Shown piece after piece: positions 13,844-22,038 of a stretch of DNA of 38,031 nucleotides. The stretch's first letter is position 1. The number at the start of each line of letters is the position of its first letter. Under the pieces are notes generated by a model. It had not been told where the DNA came from and did no database searches. It saw only the letters and a list, made by a program, of their open reading frames with translations. A program made the position numbers and the translations under genes. Source of the stretch: Nocardioides sp. (lineage in GTDB: Bacteria; Actinomycetota; Actinomycetes; Propionibacteriales; Nocardioidaceae); the NCBI GenBank assembly GCA_017354415.1, contig JAFMQY010000014.1, forward strand, positions 1 through 38,031, in the 5' to 3' direction.

Positions 13844-14203
13844 ATGACCGCGACGACGTATACCCTCGATGACCTCCTGCGGCCTACGCATGCCCGCGAG
13901 AACATCGGCGCATGGCGCTGGGCCGTCCGCCGGCGGCTGGTGCCGGTACGCGAACGCCTGCTCCGTGAGCACCCGACCCGCCGCGAGGCCTGGCTGTCGG
14001 CGCGGCACAACCGGGCGCTCCATGAGCGCGACCATCTGCTGGCCCGCCTCGACCGGCTCTCCTCGCAGCTGCTGGTCTCTCCGGACGTCGACGAGGTCGC
14101 AGGCCAGCTCTCGCGGCTGCTCGTCGACATCGAGCACCACACCCAGCGGGTGCACGACCTGGCCTACGACGACGTCGAGCTCGAGATCGGCGGCTCTGAG
14201 TAG
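13844..14203 (+). CDS. Small helical protein, unknown function
   Basis: A 119-aa protein starting at ATG 13844 with GGGAGG four bases upstream; a longer in-frame start at 13745 adds residues that look non-coding. It is almost entirely helical and charged (RRLVPVRERLLREHPTRREA, HERDHLLARLDRLSSQLL, DEVAGQLSRLLVDIEHHTQR), with coiled-coil character and no membrane segment. No domain recognised. A tRNA-Ser gene follows 57 bases downstream. Confidence 0.75.
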   Translation: MTATTYTLDDLLRPTHARENIGAWRWAVRRRLVPVRERLLREHPTRREAWLSARHNRALHERDHLLARLDRLSSQLLVSPDVDEVAGQLSRLLVDIEHHTQRVHDLAYDDVELEIGGSE

Positions 14204-14260
14204 CCGCAAGGCTCTCGCCTAGACTCCTTGCCCGGCACGCGTTCGATGGGCGCGCTGCTC

Positions 14261-14349
14261 GGAGGGGTGCCGGAGTGGCCGATCGGAACCGCCTTGAAAG
14301 CGGTCGCTGGCAGAGATGTCAGCCGCGGGTTCGAATCCCGCCCCCTCTG
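14261..14349 (+). tRNA. tRNA-Ser (anticodon UGA)
   Basis: An 89-base class II tRNA without encoded CCA. Acceptor GGAGGGG pairs with CCCCTCT (a terminal G-U pair), anticodon loop CTTGAAA (UGA, reading UCN), long variable arm, T loop GTTCGAATC, discriminator G at 14349. The 186 bases up to 14535 contain no gene that I can support, only a degenerate CCTCGACACGCTCGACC repeat. Confidence 0.95.
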
Positions 14350-14535
14350 CTGCGGACGGGGAGATCTGCGCCGTGGCCTCGACACGCTCGACCGACGGGG
14401 TGAGGCGGCCCCGTCGTCTCGAAGGGCTCTACCGACGCACCACTGTCGAGGCGTCAGTGGAGCGCGGCCGGGAAGACGAGCTCGCTCACGTGGACGACGT
14501 CACGCGGCTCGGGCCTCCCGCCCGGACTCGCGGTG

Positions 14536-14775
14536 TCAGCTGGGTCGAGCGGTGAGCTCGACGAGGATGTCGCCCTCCTGGACCACGTCGCCCGGCGTCA
14601 CCTTGACCGCGGTGACCACGCCGGCGCTCTCGGTGAGCACGGGGATCTCCATCTTCATCGACTCCAGCAGGCACACCATGTCGCCTGCCGCCACCTCGTC
14701 GTCGACGGCGACCTCGACCACGATCACGTTGGCGACCATCTCGGCCAGGATCCGCACCGTCTGCTCACGCGCCAC
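14536..14775 (-). CDS. Biotinyl/lipoyl carrier protein
   Basis: A 79-aa stand-alone carrier domain from GTG 14775. LLESMKMEIPV contains the MKM motif whose Lys is biotinylated in carboxylase carrier proteins, and the two half-barrels (AEMVANVIVVEVAVDDEV and AGVVTAVKVTPGDVVQEGD) are complete. Known: such small BCCP-like proteins shuttle CO2 between biotin carboxylase and carboxyltransferase. No other carboxylase subunit is in the window, so its partner enzyme is elsewhere. It is the last gene of a three-gene minus-strand run. Confidence 0.9.
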   Translation of the reverse strand: MAREQTVRILAEMVANVIVVEVAVDDEVAAGDMVCLLESMKMEIPVLTESAGVVTAVKVTPGDVVQEGDILVELTARPS

Positions 14776-14824
14776 GGTCCGAACCTAGTGGATGCTCCAG
14801 CCCGGATCGCTGGGGGCCGGACTG

Positions 14825-16279
14825 TCACCAGAGAGCATGGGTTCGCCCCGGCTCCGGGCGTACCGCGGCCGCCTTCTCCGTCTCGGGCAACCGCCGCCCC
14901 CGCGGCCCGGTGAGGCCCAGGTCGAGCCGGATCAGCAGGAAGCCGATCACCAGCCCGACCACGACGCCGTACGCCGCTGCCAGGGCGACCTCCTCGACAC
15001 TCCGGCCGGGGTCCACCAGCCCGTAGGCGACCGGCGCGGTCAGGGCCACGCCGAAGGCGCAGACCCACCAGCCTTGGCGGCGCCGCGCCCGCATGTGGGT
15101 GCCCCAGGTCAGGGCCGGCACACCGAGCAGGGCGATGATCGGCTGAGGGAACGCGGCGAGATGGCTGTCACTCCACCGCACCACGTCGTCGAGACCCTCG
15201 ATGACGCCGTGACTCCCGTAGCGCTGGAGGAGCTCGGCGTACCCGAGTGTCAACGCCAGCATCAGGCTCCCGCCGAGCACGGTGAGGAGGCCACGGCTGC
15301 CGAGACCGTGGAAGCCCGCCCCGAGCCGGTAGACGCTCATGAAGGCACCCACCAGCGAGAGCCCGAGCACCGTGTACTCGAACCGATGCAGGTCGACGAC
15401 GGGCTCCCAGGCGAGCGTCGCCATGGAGCCGACGGCGGCGAGCACGAGTGCGACCAGGATTTCGCGCACGGCACCCATGAAGCGCACCGCCGGCACGGTC
15501 GCCATCACCGCGAACACGGCGGTCAGCACCGCCGTCATCACCGCGGCACCGCTGTGCAGCGCGTCGACGTCGACCCTGACGACCACGCCGCCGAGCACCA
15601 GGGCGACCAGCGAGAAGAGCGCCGGGCGGCCACCGGTGCGGGCCGCGAAACCCCAGGTGTACGCCGTGCTGGTCGCGATCGCGCCGACCTGGCCCAGCCA
15701 GTCGTCGACGTAGCCGGTCAGGGCCGCGACCATGGTCGCCGTGGCAGCAGCCACGACCAGAAGCCAGATGGTGAAGCCGAGATGGTGCAGGGCGGTGCGT
15801 CCCCGGCTCGGACGCCACGCCATCGGGGCTTGCTCGGGCGGAGAGGGCCGCGGTGTCTCCGGGTGTGTCTCCGGCCGGGCGCCTCGCCCGGGGAGGAGCG
15901 CTACCTGGGTTCTGGTGTCGGGCCCTGCGGCCAGGCCGATCTGGGACGGGGCCTCGCGCTGTATCTGGCGCTGGGGCTCGCCCCGGACTTCGGGCCGCGC
16001 AGCGGGCTCGAGGCGGACCTCGCGCCGTACCTCGGGCCGTGGCGGTGGCTCGCGGTGAACCTCACGCCGGACGTCGGGCCGGATCTCTGGCCGGGTCTCG
16101 GGCCGAGACTCGGGCACATCCGCCGGCACGGCCTCAGGCCGGTACTGCGCGGGGTGACTGGACCGGGCGGGGGATGGCGACCCCCGCCGGGCTGCTCGCA
16201 TCTCCTTGCGGGAGGGCTTGCGGGCGACGCGCTTCCCGGCGTACGACTCCGCACGCCGACGCGAAGCACCCCTGGACAC
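14825..16279 (-). CDS. Multispanning membrane protein with Arg/Pro/Glu-rich N-terminal repeat
   Basis: A 484-aa protein from GTG 16279. Residues about 40-130 are a disordered repeat of R-P-E-x-R and R-R-E-V units (RPETRPEIRPDVRREV, then RPEVRREVRLEP). From about residue 165 there are eight or so membrane helices (FTIWLLVVAAATATMVAAL, ALFSLVALVLGGVVV, LLTVLGGSLMLALTLGYAEL, GVVVGLVIGFLLI). No enzyme motif is visible. It follows the nitrilase gene by 11 bases and precedes the biotin carrier gene by 49, so it is probably in their operon. Function unknown. Confidence 0.8.
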   Translation of the reverse strand: MSRGASRRRAESYAGKRVARKPSRKEMRAARRGSPSPARSSHPAQYRPEAVPADVPESRPETRPEIRPDVRREVHREPPPRPEVRREVRLEPAARPEVRGEPQRQIQREAPSQIGLAAGPDTRTQVALLPGRGARPETHPETPRPSPPEQAPMAWRPSRGRTALHHLGFTIWLLVVAAATATMVAALTGYVDDWLGQVGAIATSTAYTWGFAARTGGRPALFSLVALVLGGVVVRVDVDALHSGAAVMTAVLTAVFAVMATVPAVRFMGAVREILVALVLAAVGSMATLAWEPVVDLHRFEYTVLGLSLVGAFMSVYRLGAGFHGLGSRGLLTVLGGSLMLALTLGYAELLQRYGSHGVIEGLDDVVRWSDSHLAAFPQPIIALLGVPALTWGTHMRARRRQGWWVCAFGVALTAPVAYGLVDPGRSVEEVALAAAYGVVVGLVIGFLLIRLDLGLTGPRGRRLPETEKAAAVRPEPGRTHALW

Positions 16280-16290
16280 AGAGCGTCAGA

Positions 16291-17040
16291 TTACAGGCGG
16301 CGGTTGGCGAGCGACGGATTGGTCCTGCGGGCCTCGGCAACGGCCGCCGCATCGATGTCCGCGCGGAACGTTCCGGGCTCCGTGCCGCCCTCGACCAGCA
16401 CGTCACCGAGAGGGCCGACGACCATCGAATGGCCGGTGTAGCGGGGTCCTGGTTGGCCGACGCCGACGACGTACACGGTGTTCTCGATCGCCCGGGCTCG
16501 GAGCAGGGTCCTCCAGTGATCGACCTTGCGTGACCCGGCTACCCAGGCCGCCGGAACCAGCAGCACCTCCGCGCCGGCGTCGACCAGGAGTCGGGACAGC
16601 TCGGGGAACCGCAGGTCGTAGCAGGTCATCAGGCCCACCTCGAGCCCGTCCAGGTCGAAGGTCAGGGGAGAGATGTCGCCGGCGGCGAGCACGTCGGACT
16701 CGCGGTACCCGAACGAGTCGTACAGGTGGATCTTGCGGTAGTCGGCGTGGACGCCCCCGCGGACCACCACCGTGTTGTACGGCGTCGCATCGGTCTCCTC
16801 GAACATCCCGGCGACGACCGTGGTGCCGCGCGCCTTGGCCACCCGCTCCACCTCGGTGGCGAACGGGCCGTCCACGGACTCGGCGTACAGCGCGACGTCG
16901 GAGCCCGGGTCGCCGAAGTCGCGCGCGAACGCCTCGGGGAGCACCACGAGGTCGGCCCCGTCCGGAACGAGCGCGTCGATCCGCTCCCTGTTCTCCGTCG
17001 GGTCGAGGGACGCCGCCTCCTGCACGAGCACCACCTGCAT
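16291..17040 (-). CDS. Carbon-nitrogen hydrolase (nitrilase superfamily)
   Basis: A 249-aa amidohydrolase with the full catalytic triad: Glu36 (VVLPEAF), Lys103 (DYRKIHLYD) and Cys140 (MTCYDLRFPEL). GFGYRESD-like text and the C-terminal STAND-IN region LGDVLVEGGTEPG fit the omega-amidase / deaminated-glutathione amidase branch, though the exact substrate cannot be read. The ATG at 17040 gives the usual N-terminus; longer in-frame extensions upstream overlap the divergent mobA gene and look non-coding. Only 25 bases separate the two divergent starts. Confidence 0.9.
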   Translation of the reverse strand: MQVVLVQEAASLDPTENRERIDALVPDGADLVVLPEAFARDFGDPGSDVALYAESVDGPFATEVERVAKARGTTVVAGMFEETDATPYNTVVVRGGVHADYRKIHLYDSFGYRESDVLAAGDISPLTFDLDGLEVGLMTCYDLRFPELSRLLVDAGAEVLLVPAAWVAGSRKVDHWRTLLRARAIENTVYVVGVGQPGPRYTGHSMVVGPLGDVLVEGGTEPGTFRADIDAAAVAEARRTNPSLANRRL

Positions 17041-17065
17041 GACCCCAGCCTGCCACCATGGGCGC

Positions 17066-17617
17066 GTGGGTTGGGCCGCGGTGATCCTCACGGGCGGAAC
17101 CGCGGCGCGCCTCGACGGGACCGACAAGGCCGCGCTCGCCCATGCCGGACGTTCCCTGCTCGAGCACGCGCTCGACGCGGTCGCCGAGGCCGACGAGGTG
17201 GTCGTGGTCGGCCCCGAAGCTCGAACGTCGCGCCCGGTCGTGTTCACCCGCGAGTCCCCGCCGGGCGGCGGCCCACTCGCCGGGATCGCCGCCGGGGGCG
17301 CCGCGCTGGCCGGTGATCCCGAGCTCGTCGTCACACTCGCCGTCGACATGCCGCACGTCACGCGGGAGACCGTCGCCCGGCTCCTGGAAGCCGTCGGCGA
17401 CCACGATGCGGCCTGGCTGGTCGACGCGTCCGGGCGCCGCCAGCTCGTGGGCGCGGTCCGCCCGTGGCTGATTCCGGTGCCCGGGTCTGCGCACGGCGTA
17501 CCCATGCGACGGCTCATGCAGGCGGGCGACGCGACGGACGTGCCCGCGGTCGGCGACGAGGCCATGGACGTCGACACCTGGCGCGACGTGACCCGGCTCC
17601 GCGGGGGCGAGGGCTGA
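17066..17617 (+). CDS. mobA: Molybdenum cofactor guanylyltransferase (MobA-like)
   Basis: A 183-aa nucleotidyltransferase from GTG 17066. The N-terminal ILTGGTAARLDGTDKA matches the LxGGxSxRMGxDKA signature with Thr-Ala in the loop and Leu for Met, and TLAVDMPHV provides the metal-binding Asp. GGGPLAGIAAG is also typical. Known: MobA attaches GMP to molybdopterin, giving the bis-MGD cofactor. The following DUF6457-like gene, known to occur beside mobA, supports the call. A different small sugar-phosphate nucleotidyltransferase is a less likely reading. Confidence 0.85.
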   Translation: MGWAAVILTGGTAARLDGTDKAALAHAGRSLLEHALDAVAEADEVVVVGPEARTSRPVVFTRESPPGGGPLAGIAAGGAALAGDPELVVTLAVDMPHVTRETVARLLEAVGDHDAAWLVDASGRRQLVGAVRPWLIPVPGSAHGVPMRRLMQAGDATDVPAVGDEAMDVDTWRDVTRLRGGEG

Positions 17618-17714
17618 CCGGTCGGCTGACCGCCAGAACCGGCTCGATCTGAGGCAACCAGATCACCGGGTCGCGGCACTTGCCCCACCGCCTCCGGTTC
17701 GCAAGATTGGCACC

Positions 17715-18038
17715 GTGAACCTGCACGACTGGATCGACGAGCTGTGTGACGCCCTCGACATCGATGCCGAGGTCGACGAAGCACTGGTCCTCGACCTGGC
17801 GAAGGTCGCGGCCGACAACGTGGTCCGACCGGCGGCACCGATCACGACCTTCCTCGTCGGCTGGGCGGCCGGCAGTGCCGACGCCGACACCGAGACGGTC
17901 GAGCGGCTGGCAGCGCGGGCCCAGACGCTGGCCGAAGGTTGGGACCGACCTCCGGGTGCACGTGATGAGGACGACGTGGACGACGAGGTTCCCGACGACC
18001 GGGATGTCGACCACAGCGACGACGAGTACGACGAGTGA
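17715..18038 (+). CDS. DUF6457-like molybdenum-cofactor-associated protein
   Basis: A 107-aa protein from GTG 17715. LHDWIDELCDALDIDAEVDE, LVLDLAKVAADNVVRPAAPI and TTFLVGWAAGSAD form a helical domain that I recognise as the small family (DUF6457, name from memory) usually next to molybdopterin-guanine biosynthesis genes. The last 25 residues are an Asp/Glu-rich tail. The next gene starts four bases after its stop, so mobA, this gene and the oxidoreductase may be one unit. Confidence 0.8.
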   Translation: MNLHDWIDELCDALDIDAEVDEALVLDLAKVAADNVVRPAAPITTFLVGWAAGSADADTETVERLAARAQTLAEGWDRPPGARDEDDVDDEVPDDRDVDHSDDEYDE

Positions 18039-18042
18039 CCAG

Positions 18043-19026
18043 GTGAGGGCGATCGTCCCGAGCGGACCCGGTGGGCCCGAGGTGCTGACGTGGGCCGAGG
18101 CCCCCGAGCCCGAGCTCCGCTCAGGAGAGGTGATGCTGGACGTCGCGGCCACCGCGGTCAACCGGGCCGATCTGCTGCAGCGGCAGGGCCACTACCCGCC
18201 GCCCCCCGGTGCATCGGAGATCCTCGGTCTGGAGTGCAGCGGCACGGTGACGGCACTCGGTGCGGACGTCCAGGGACTCGAGGTCGGCGAGGAGGTCTGC
18301 GCGCTCCTGGCCGGAGGCGGCTACGCCACCCGGGTTGCGGTGCCGGCCGGCCAGGTGATGCCGGTCCCGGAGGGCGTCGACCTGGCGGGCGCCGCGGCCC
18401 TGCCCGAGGTCGCCGCCACCGTCTGGTCGAACGTGATGATGATCGCGGGGCTTCGCGCGGGCGACAGCTTCTTGGTGCACGGCGGCGCGGGAGGCATCGG
18501 CACGTTCGCCATCCAGCTGGGACAAGCGCTCGGTGCGCATGTGCTCACGACCGCCGGCAGCCCGGACAAGCTGGAGCTCTGCCGGATGCTCGGCGCCGAG
18601 GTCGCGATCGACTACCGGAACCAGGACTTCGTCGAGGTCGTCGACGAGGTCACCGACGGGCAGGGCGTGGACGTGATCCTCGACAACATGGGGGCGTCGT
18701 ACCTTGCTCGGAACGTCGCGGCGCTGGCGTCCGAGGGCCGGCTGGTCGTGATCGGACTCCAGGGCGGGACCAAGGCCGAGCTCGACCTCAACACCCTGCT
18801 GCGGAAGCGGGCCGCGATCGTCGCCACGAACCTCCGTGGCCGGACCGTCGCGGAGAAGGCCACGATCTGCGCCGCCGTGGTCGAGCACGTGTGGCCGCTG
18901 GTCGCCGACGGCACGATCCGCCCGGTGATCGGCGCGACCTTCCCCTTGGCCGAGGCGGCGGACGGACACCGGCTGGTCGAGAGCGGGGCCGGAACGGGCA
19001 AAGTCCTGCTGCTGGCCCAGCCATGA
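18043..19026 (+). CDS. NAD(P)H:quinone oxidoreductase, zinc-independent MDR family (PIG3-like)
   Basis: A 327-aa medium-chain reductase from GTG 18043. VNRADLLQRQGHYPPPPGAS and ILGLECSGTV are signature segments of the quinone oxidoreductase/PIG3 branch, and VHGGAGGIGTFAIQLGQALG is the NADP-binding Rossmann loop. Zinc ligands of alcohol dehydrogenases are absent. Known: these enzymes reduce quinones or similar enones with NADPH. The natural substrate is unknown. Confidence 0.92.
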   Translation: MRAIVPSGPGGPEVLTWAEAPEPELRSGEVMLDVAATAVNRADLLQRQGHYPPPPGASEILGLECSGTVTALGADVQGLEVGEEVCALLAGGGYATRVAVPAGQVMPVPEGVDLAGAAALPEVAATVWSNVMMIAGLRAGDSFLVHGGAGGIGTFAIQLGQALGAHVLTTAGSPDKLELCRMLGAEVAIDYRNQDFVEVVDEVTDGQGVDVILDNMGASYLARNVAALASEGRLVVIGLQGGTKAELDLNTLLRKRAAIVATNLRGRTVAEKATICAAVVEHVWPLVADGTIRPVIGATFPLAEAADGHRLVESGAGTGKVLLLAQP

Positions 19027-19050
19027 CCCGGCGTTTGTAGGCTGGCGGGT

Positions 19051-19647
19051 ATGAGCGAGCAGGAGTCCGGACAGCAGCACGTGATCGTCGTCGGCCCGGA
19101 CGGCCAGCCGGTGGCCGTGCCGGCCGAAGCCGTGGCCAAGGCCGAAGCGGCCGAGGACGACGACCTGCGCGACCTCACCGAGCTGGTGGAGCAGCCGGCC
19201 AAGGTGATGCGGATCGGCGCGATGATCCGCCAGCTGCTCGAGGAGGTGAAGTCGGCGCCGCTCGACGAGGCGAGCCGCAACCGGCTCAAGGAGATCCACC
19301 AGTCGTCGATCAAGGAGCTCGAGAGCGGCCTCGCCCCCGAGCTGATCGACGAGCTGGAGCGGCTGTCCCTCCCGTTCACCGACGAGTCGACCCCGTCGGA
19401 CTCCGAGCTGCGGATCGCTCAGGCCCAGCTCGTGGGCTGGCTCGAAGGCCTGTTCCACGGCATCCAGACGGCGATCTACGCCCAGCAGGTCTCCGCCCGC
19501 GCACAGTTCGAGCAGATGCGGCGAGCGCTACCGGGCGCGAGCGGCCCTGGTGGGCAGCCGATGCGCCCGGGGATGCCCCCGCAGCAGCAACAGCAGCAGG
19601 ACCGCGGCCCCGACACCGGCAACACTCAGAGCGGGATGTACCTGTAG
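19051..19647 (+). CDS. bpa: Bacterial proteasome activator (Bpa/PafE)
   Basis: A 198-aa protein. After an acidic N-terminus, the helical core (TELVEQPAKVMRIGAMIRQL, LIDELERLSLPFTDESTPSD, AQAQLVGWLEGLFHGIQTAI) matches the Bpa family, which forms ATP-independent dodecameric rings. A Gln/Pro-rich flexible tail ends in Gly-Met-Tyr-Leu, the HbYX-type motif that docks into the 20S proteasome alpha ring; the mycobacterial protein ends Gly-Gln-Tyr-Leu. This implies that the organism has a 20S proteasome elsewhere. A hairpin terminator follows. Confidence 0.92.
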   Translation: MSEQESGQQHVIVVGPDGQPVAVPAEAVAKAEAAEDDDLRDLTELVEQPAKVMRIGAMIRQLLEEVKSAPLDEASRNRLKEIHQSSIKELESGLAPELIDELERLSLPFTDESTPSDSELRIAQAQLVGWLEGLFHGIQTAIYAQQVSARAQFEQMRRALPGASGPGGQPMRPGMPPQQQQQQDRGPDTGNTQSGMYL

Positions 19648-19680
19648 CCCGATCGGGTGGTCCCGGCCTCGGTCCCACCG

Positions 19681-19701
19681 GCCGTCGGCCCTGACGACGG
19701 C
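19681..19701. terminator. Bidirectional terminator between bpa and the convergent gene
   Basis: GCCGTCG (19681-19687) and CGACGGC (19695-19701) form a perfect 7-bp stem over GCCCTGA in the 64-base gap between two convergent genes. Confidence 0.65.
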
Positions 19702-19711
19702 AACGCCAGGA

Positions 19712-20311
19712 TCACGCGTGGCGGCGTCCCACCCGCCCGAGCACGAGCAGCCCCAGGAGACTCACGATCACCAGCGCTGCGCCCGGAGCCAGCAGCCGGG
19801 ACAGGGTGGGTGGACTCGCGTCGGCGACCTTCGTGAACTGCGCAGTCGCGGGCGGGGCCGGGTGCGGGACGACGCCGTCGCCCAACCGGGCGACCACCTG
19901 GTTGGTGCGCTTCTGCGTCGCTCGGGAGGTGGCCGTGGTGGCCATCAGCCGCGACCCGTCCTCCTTGACGAAGAAGAGGTAGCGCTTGCCCTTCTGGAGC
20001 ACCGGAAGGACACACCGCGTGCCGGCCGCCGAGGCGGTGACGGTCACCCTCTGGGTCACCAGCGAGGACTTGTACACCCGGTCCGCCTCGACCAGGTAGC
20101 TACGGGTGCGCTGGTCGCGCACGCCACGCTCCGGCTTCACCTTGGTCACGACGCCACGGAAGACGACGTCCGCGCTGTGGATGTCTTGTTGGAGCGTCCT
20201 GGGGGCGCACGAGCCCGGGGCGGACGTCGCGGGTTCGACTCCCGTCAGCAGCAGCCCCGAGAGCAGGGCGGCCGTCAGGGCACCGCCGAGGGTGCGTCGT
20301 CGCCAGGTCAC
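19712..20311 (-). CDS. Secreted, C-terminally anchored protein (TIMP/netrin-like fold possible)
   Basis: A 199-aa protein from GTG 20311. A signal peptide (basic MTWRRR, hydrophobic core, cleavage near ATSA) leads to a mature N-terminus GSCAPRTLQQDIHSADVVFR and strands such as YLVEADRVYKSSLVTQRVTV, with RYLFFVKEDG. The early Cys and the order of strands recall netrin/TIMP-like domains. Residues about 170-193 (LLAPGAALVIVSLLGLLVLG) form a membrane anchor followed by RVGRRHA. It starts 12 bases after the upstream HAD gene, as the last gene of the serS cluster. Confidence 0.8.
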   Translation of the reverse strand: MTWRRRTLGGALTAALLSGLLLTGVEPATSAPGSCAPRTLQQDIHSADVVFRGVVTKVKPERGVRDQRTRSYLVEADRVYKSSLVTQRVTVTASAAGTRCVLPVLQKGKRYLFFVKEDGSRLMATTATSRATQKRTNQVVARLGDGVVPHPAPPATAQFTKVADASPPTLSRLLAPGAALVIVSLLGLLVLGRVGRRHA

Positions 20312-20323
20312 CGCCCCATCACA

Positions 20324-21118
20324 TCACAGCCCGAAAAGCCCGGCGAGCACGGTGGCGACGCCGTCCTCGGTGTTGGCCGGGGCGACATGGTCAGCAGCAT
20401 CGCGCACCGATGAGTGGCCGTTCGCCACGGCGTACGACGTGCCGGCCCAGGTCAGCATCGCGATGTCGTTGGGCATGTCGCCGAAGGCCACGACGTCCGC
20501 CGCGGCGACACCGAGTCGCCTGCAAAGGTCGGCGAGGGCCCCGCCCTTGGTCACCCCCGGAGCGCTGATCTCCATCAGGCGGTCGATGGTCCAGGTGGGA
20601 GTGGCCCGGTCGCCGACGGCGTCGATCACCCGCGCCCGGAAGTCATCGGGGTCGAGGGTGAGGTGCTGGGCGAGCAGCTTCACGGCCGGCTCGTCCCAGA
20701 GGACGTCGAGCTCTGCGACCCGCAGGTCCGGCGGCGTCGGGTGCATATCGACGTACGACGGCTCGTGGCGGTAGCCGCCGAGACACTCCAGCGCGAACGC
20801 CGTGCCCGGGGCCGCTTCCCGGATCGCGGCGGCCAGAGCGAGTCCCTCCCGGGCCGGGATGCCGCGCTCGTCGAGCACCTCGTGGCTCTCGATGTCGTAG
20901 GTGATCGCGCCGTTGGACACGATGCCCACGCCTCTGCCCCCGCCGACCTGGGCCCAGAGCTCGTCCATCCACCGCAGGGGCCGTGCCGTGACGATCACCA
21001 CCCGGACTCCCAGCTCCTGGACTTGGCGCAGCACCTCCCGGGTGCGGTCGGTGACCCGGCCCTCGTCGTCGAGCAGCGTGCCGTCGAGGTCGGTGGCGAC
21101 CAGCCTGGGGAGGGTCAT
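20324..21118 (-). CDS. HAD-superfamily phosphatase, Cof type (first of two)
   Basis: A 264-aa phosphatase with DLDGTLLDD (motif I, nucleophile and acid Asp), VIVTARP (motif II), Lys in APGVTKGGAL (motif III) and VAFGDMPNDIAM (motif IV), plus a C2-type cap. The ATG at 21118 overlaps the stop of the next HAD gene by four bases (ATGA). Known: Cof-type enzymes dephosphorylate sugar phosphates or cofactors; the substrate is not readable. Confidence 0.92.
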   Translation of the reverse strand: MTLPRLVATDLDGTLLDDEGRVTDRTREVLRQVQELGVRVVIVTARPLRWMDELWAQVGGGRGVGIVSNGAITYDIESHEVLDERGIPAREGLALAAAIREAAPGTAFALECLGGYRHEPSYVDMHPTPPDLRVAELDVLWDEPAVKLLAQHLTLDPDDFRARVIDAVGDRATPTWTIDRLMEISAPGVTKGGALADLCRRLGVAAADVVAFGDMPNDIAMLTWAGTSYAVANGHSSVRDAADHVAPANTEDGVATVLAGLFGL

Positions 21119-22035
21119 GCGGGTCGGGCACGGGTCGAGGAGGGCGCACGGCGACCGTCTCCGAACCAGCGGTTGAGCTCGATGGCGGCGCCCTCCTCCT
21201 GGACGGTGCCGGTGACCGCGTCGGCTGCCTCCTTCACCACGTCGATCGCCTGACCCATCGCCACGCCTCGCCCGGCCCACTGCAGCATCTCGATGTCGTT
21301 GCGGCCGTCACCGATCGCCAGCACGTCGGCGGCCTCGATCCCGAGCTCGGCGGCGACGTACTGCACCCCGGAGGCCTTGCTGACCCCGACCGGCGCCAGG
21401 TCGAGCCACGCCGTCCAGCCGACGACGTAGTCGGTGCCCTGCAGCCCGAGGCGCTCGGCAAGTGCGACGAAGTCGTCGGCGGTGGCGTTGGGATCGCGGA
21501 TGATCACCCTGCTCACCGGTCCGGCGACCAGGTCGGCGACCTCCGTGGTGATCAGCTCTCCGGTCAGCTCACCCGCCGGGAACGGCCCGTTCACCCGGTA
21601 CCCCACGCCTCGTTCTTCCACGGCCACCAGTGCCGTGGGCTGGTGCTCCAGGATCGCCGCAACCGCCGGAGCGGCGTCGAAGGTCTCCTCGTGCACGACC
21701 TCCAACGGCGGGTAGCGGAAGACCACGGCGCCGTTGCTGGCCACGACCCACGCTCCCTCACGGGCCTCCCGCCCGTCGGCGTTCAGGTCGAGCATGTCGG
21801 CGACGGTGGTCATGGCGTGCGGCGACCGGCCGCTGGCAAGGACCACGTGGGCGCCGGCGTCGAGTGCAAGGTGCACAGCGTCGTAGACGGGGGAGGAGAT
21901 CTCCTCGTACGTCGTGCCGACGCCCTCGAGCCACTTGATCAGGGTGCCGTCGATGTCGAGGGCCACCAGCCGGGGCCGCCACCGACCGGCGTCCGTCGAG
22001 CTCCGGCTCCCGCCGGTGGGTCTTGTCGTGGGCAC
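21115..22035 (-). CDS. HAD-superfamily phosphatase, Cof type (second of two)
   Basis: A 306-aa homologue of its neighbour: ALDIDGTLIKW (motif I), VVLASGRSPHAM (motif II), VGVSKASGVQYV (motif III), LAIGDGRNDIEMLQ (motif IV), with a C2 cap between. It begins at GTG 22035, three bases after the serS stop, and shares four bases with the following HAD gene. Two adjacent related HAD genes suggest an old duplication; moderate identity means that the substrates may differ. Confidence 0.92.
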   Translation of the reverse strand: MPTTRPTGGSRSSTDAGRWRPRLVALDIDGTLIKWLEGVGTTYEEISSPVYDAVHLALDAGAHVVLASGRSPHAMTTVADMLDLNADGREAREGAWVVASNGAVVFRYPPLEVVHEETFDAAPAVAAILEHQPTALVAVEERGVGYRVNGPFPAGELTGELITTEVADLVAGPVSRVIIRDPNATADDFVALAERLGLQGTDYVVGWTAWLDLAPVGVSKASGVQYVAAELGIEAADVLAIGDGRNDIEMLQWAGRGVAMGQAIDVVKEAADAVTGTVQEEGAAIELNRWFGDGRRAPSSTRARPA

Positions 22036-22038
22036 GGG

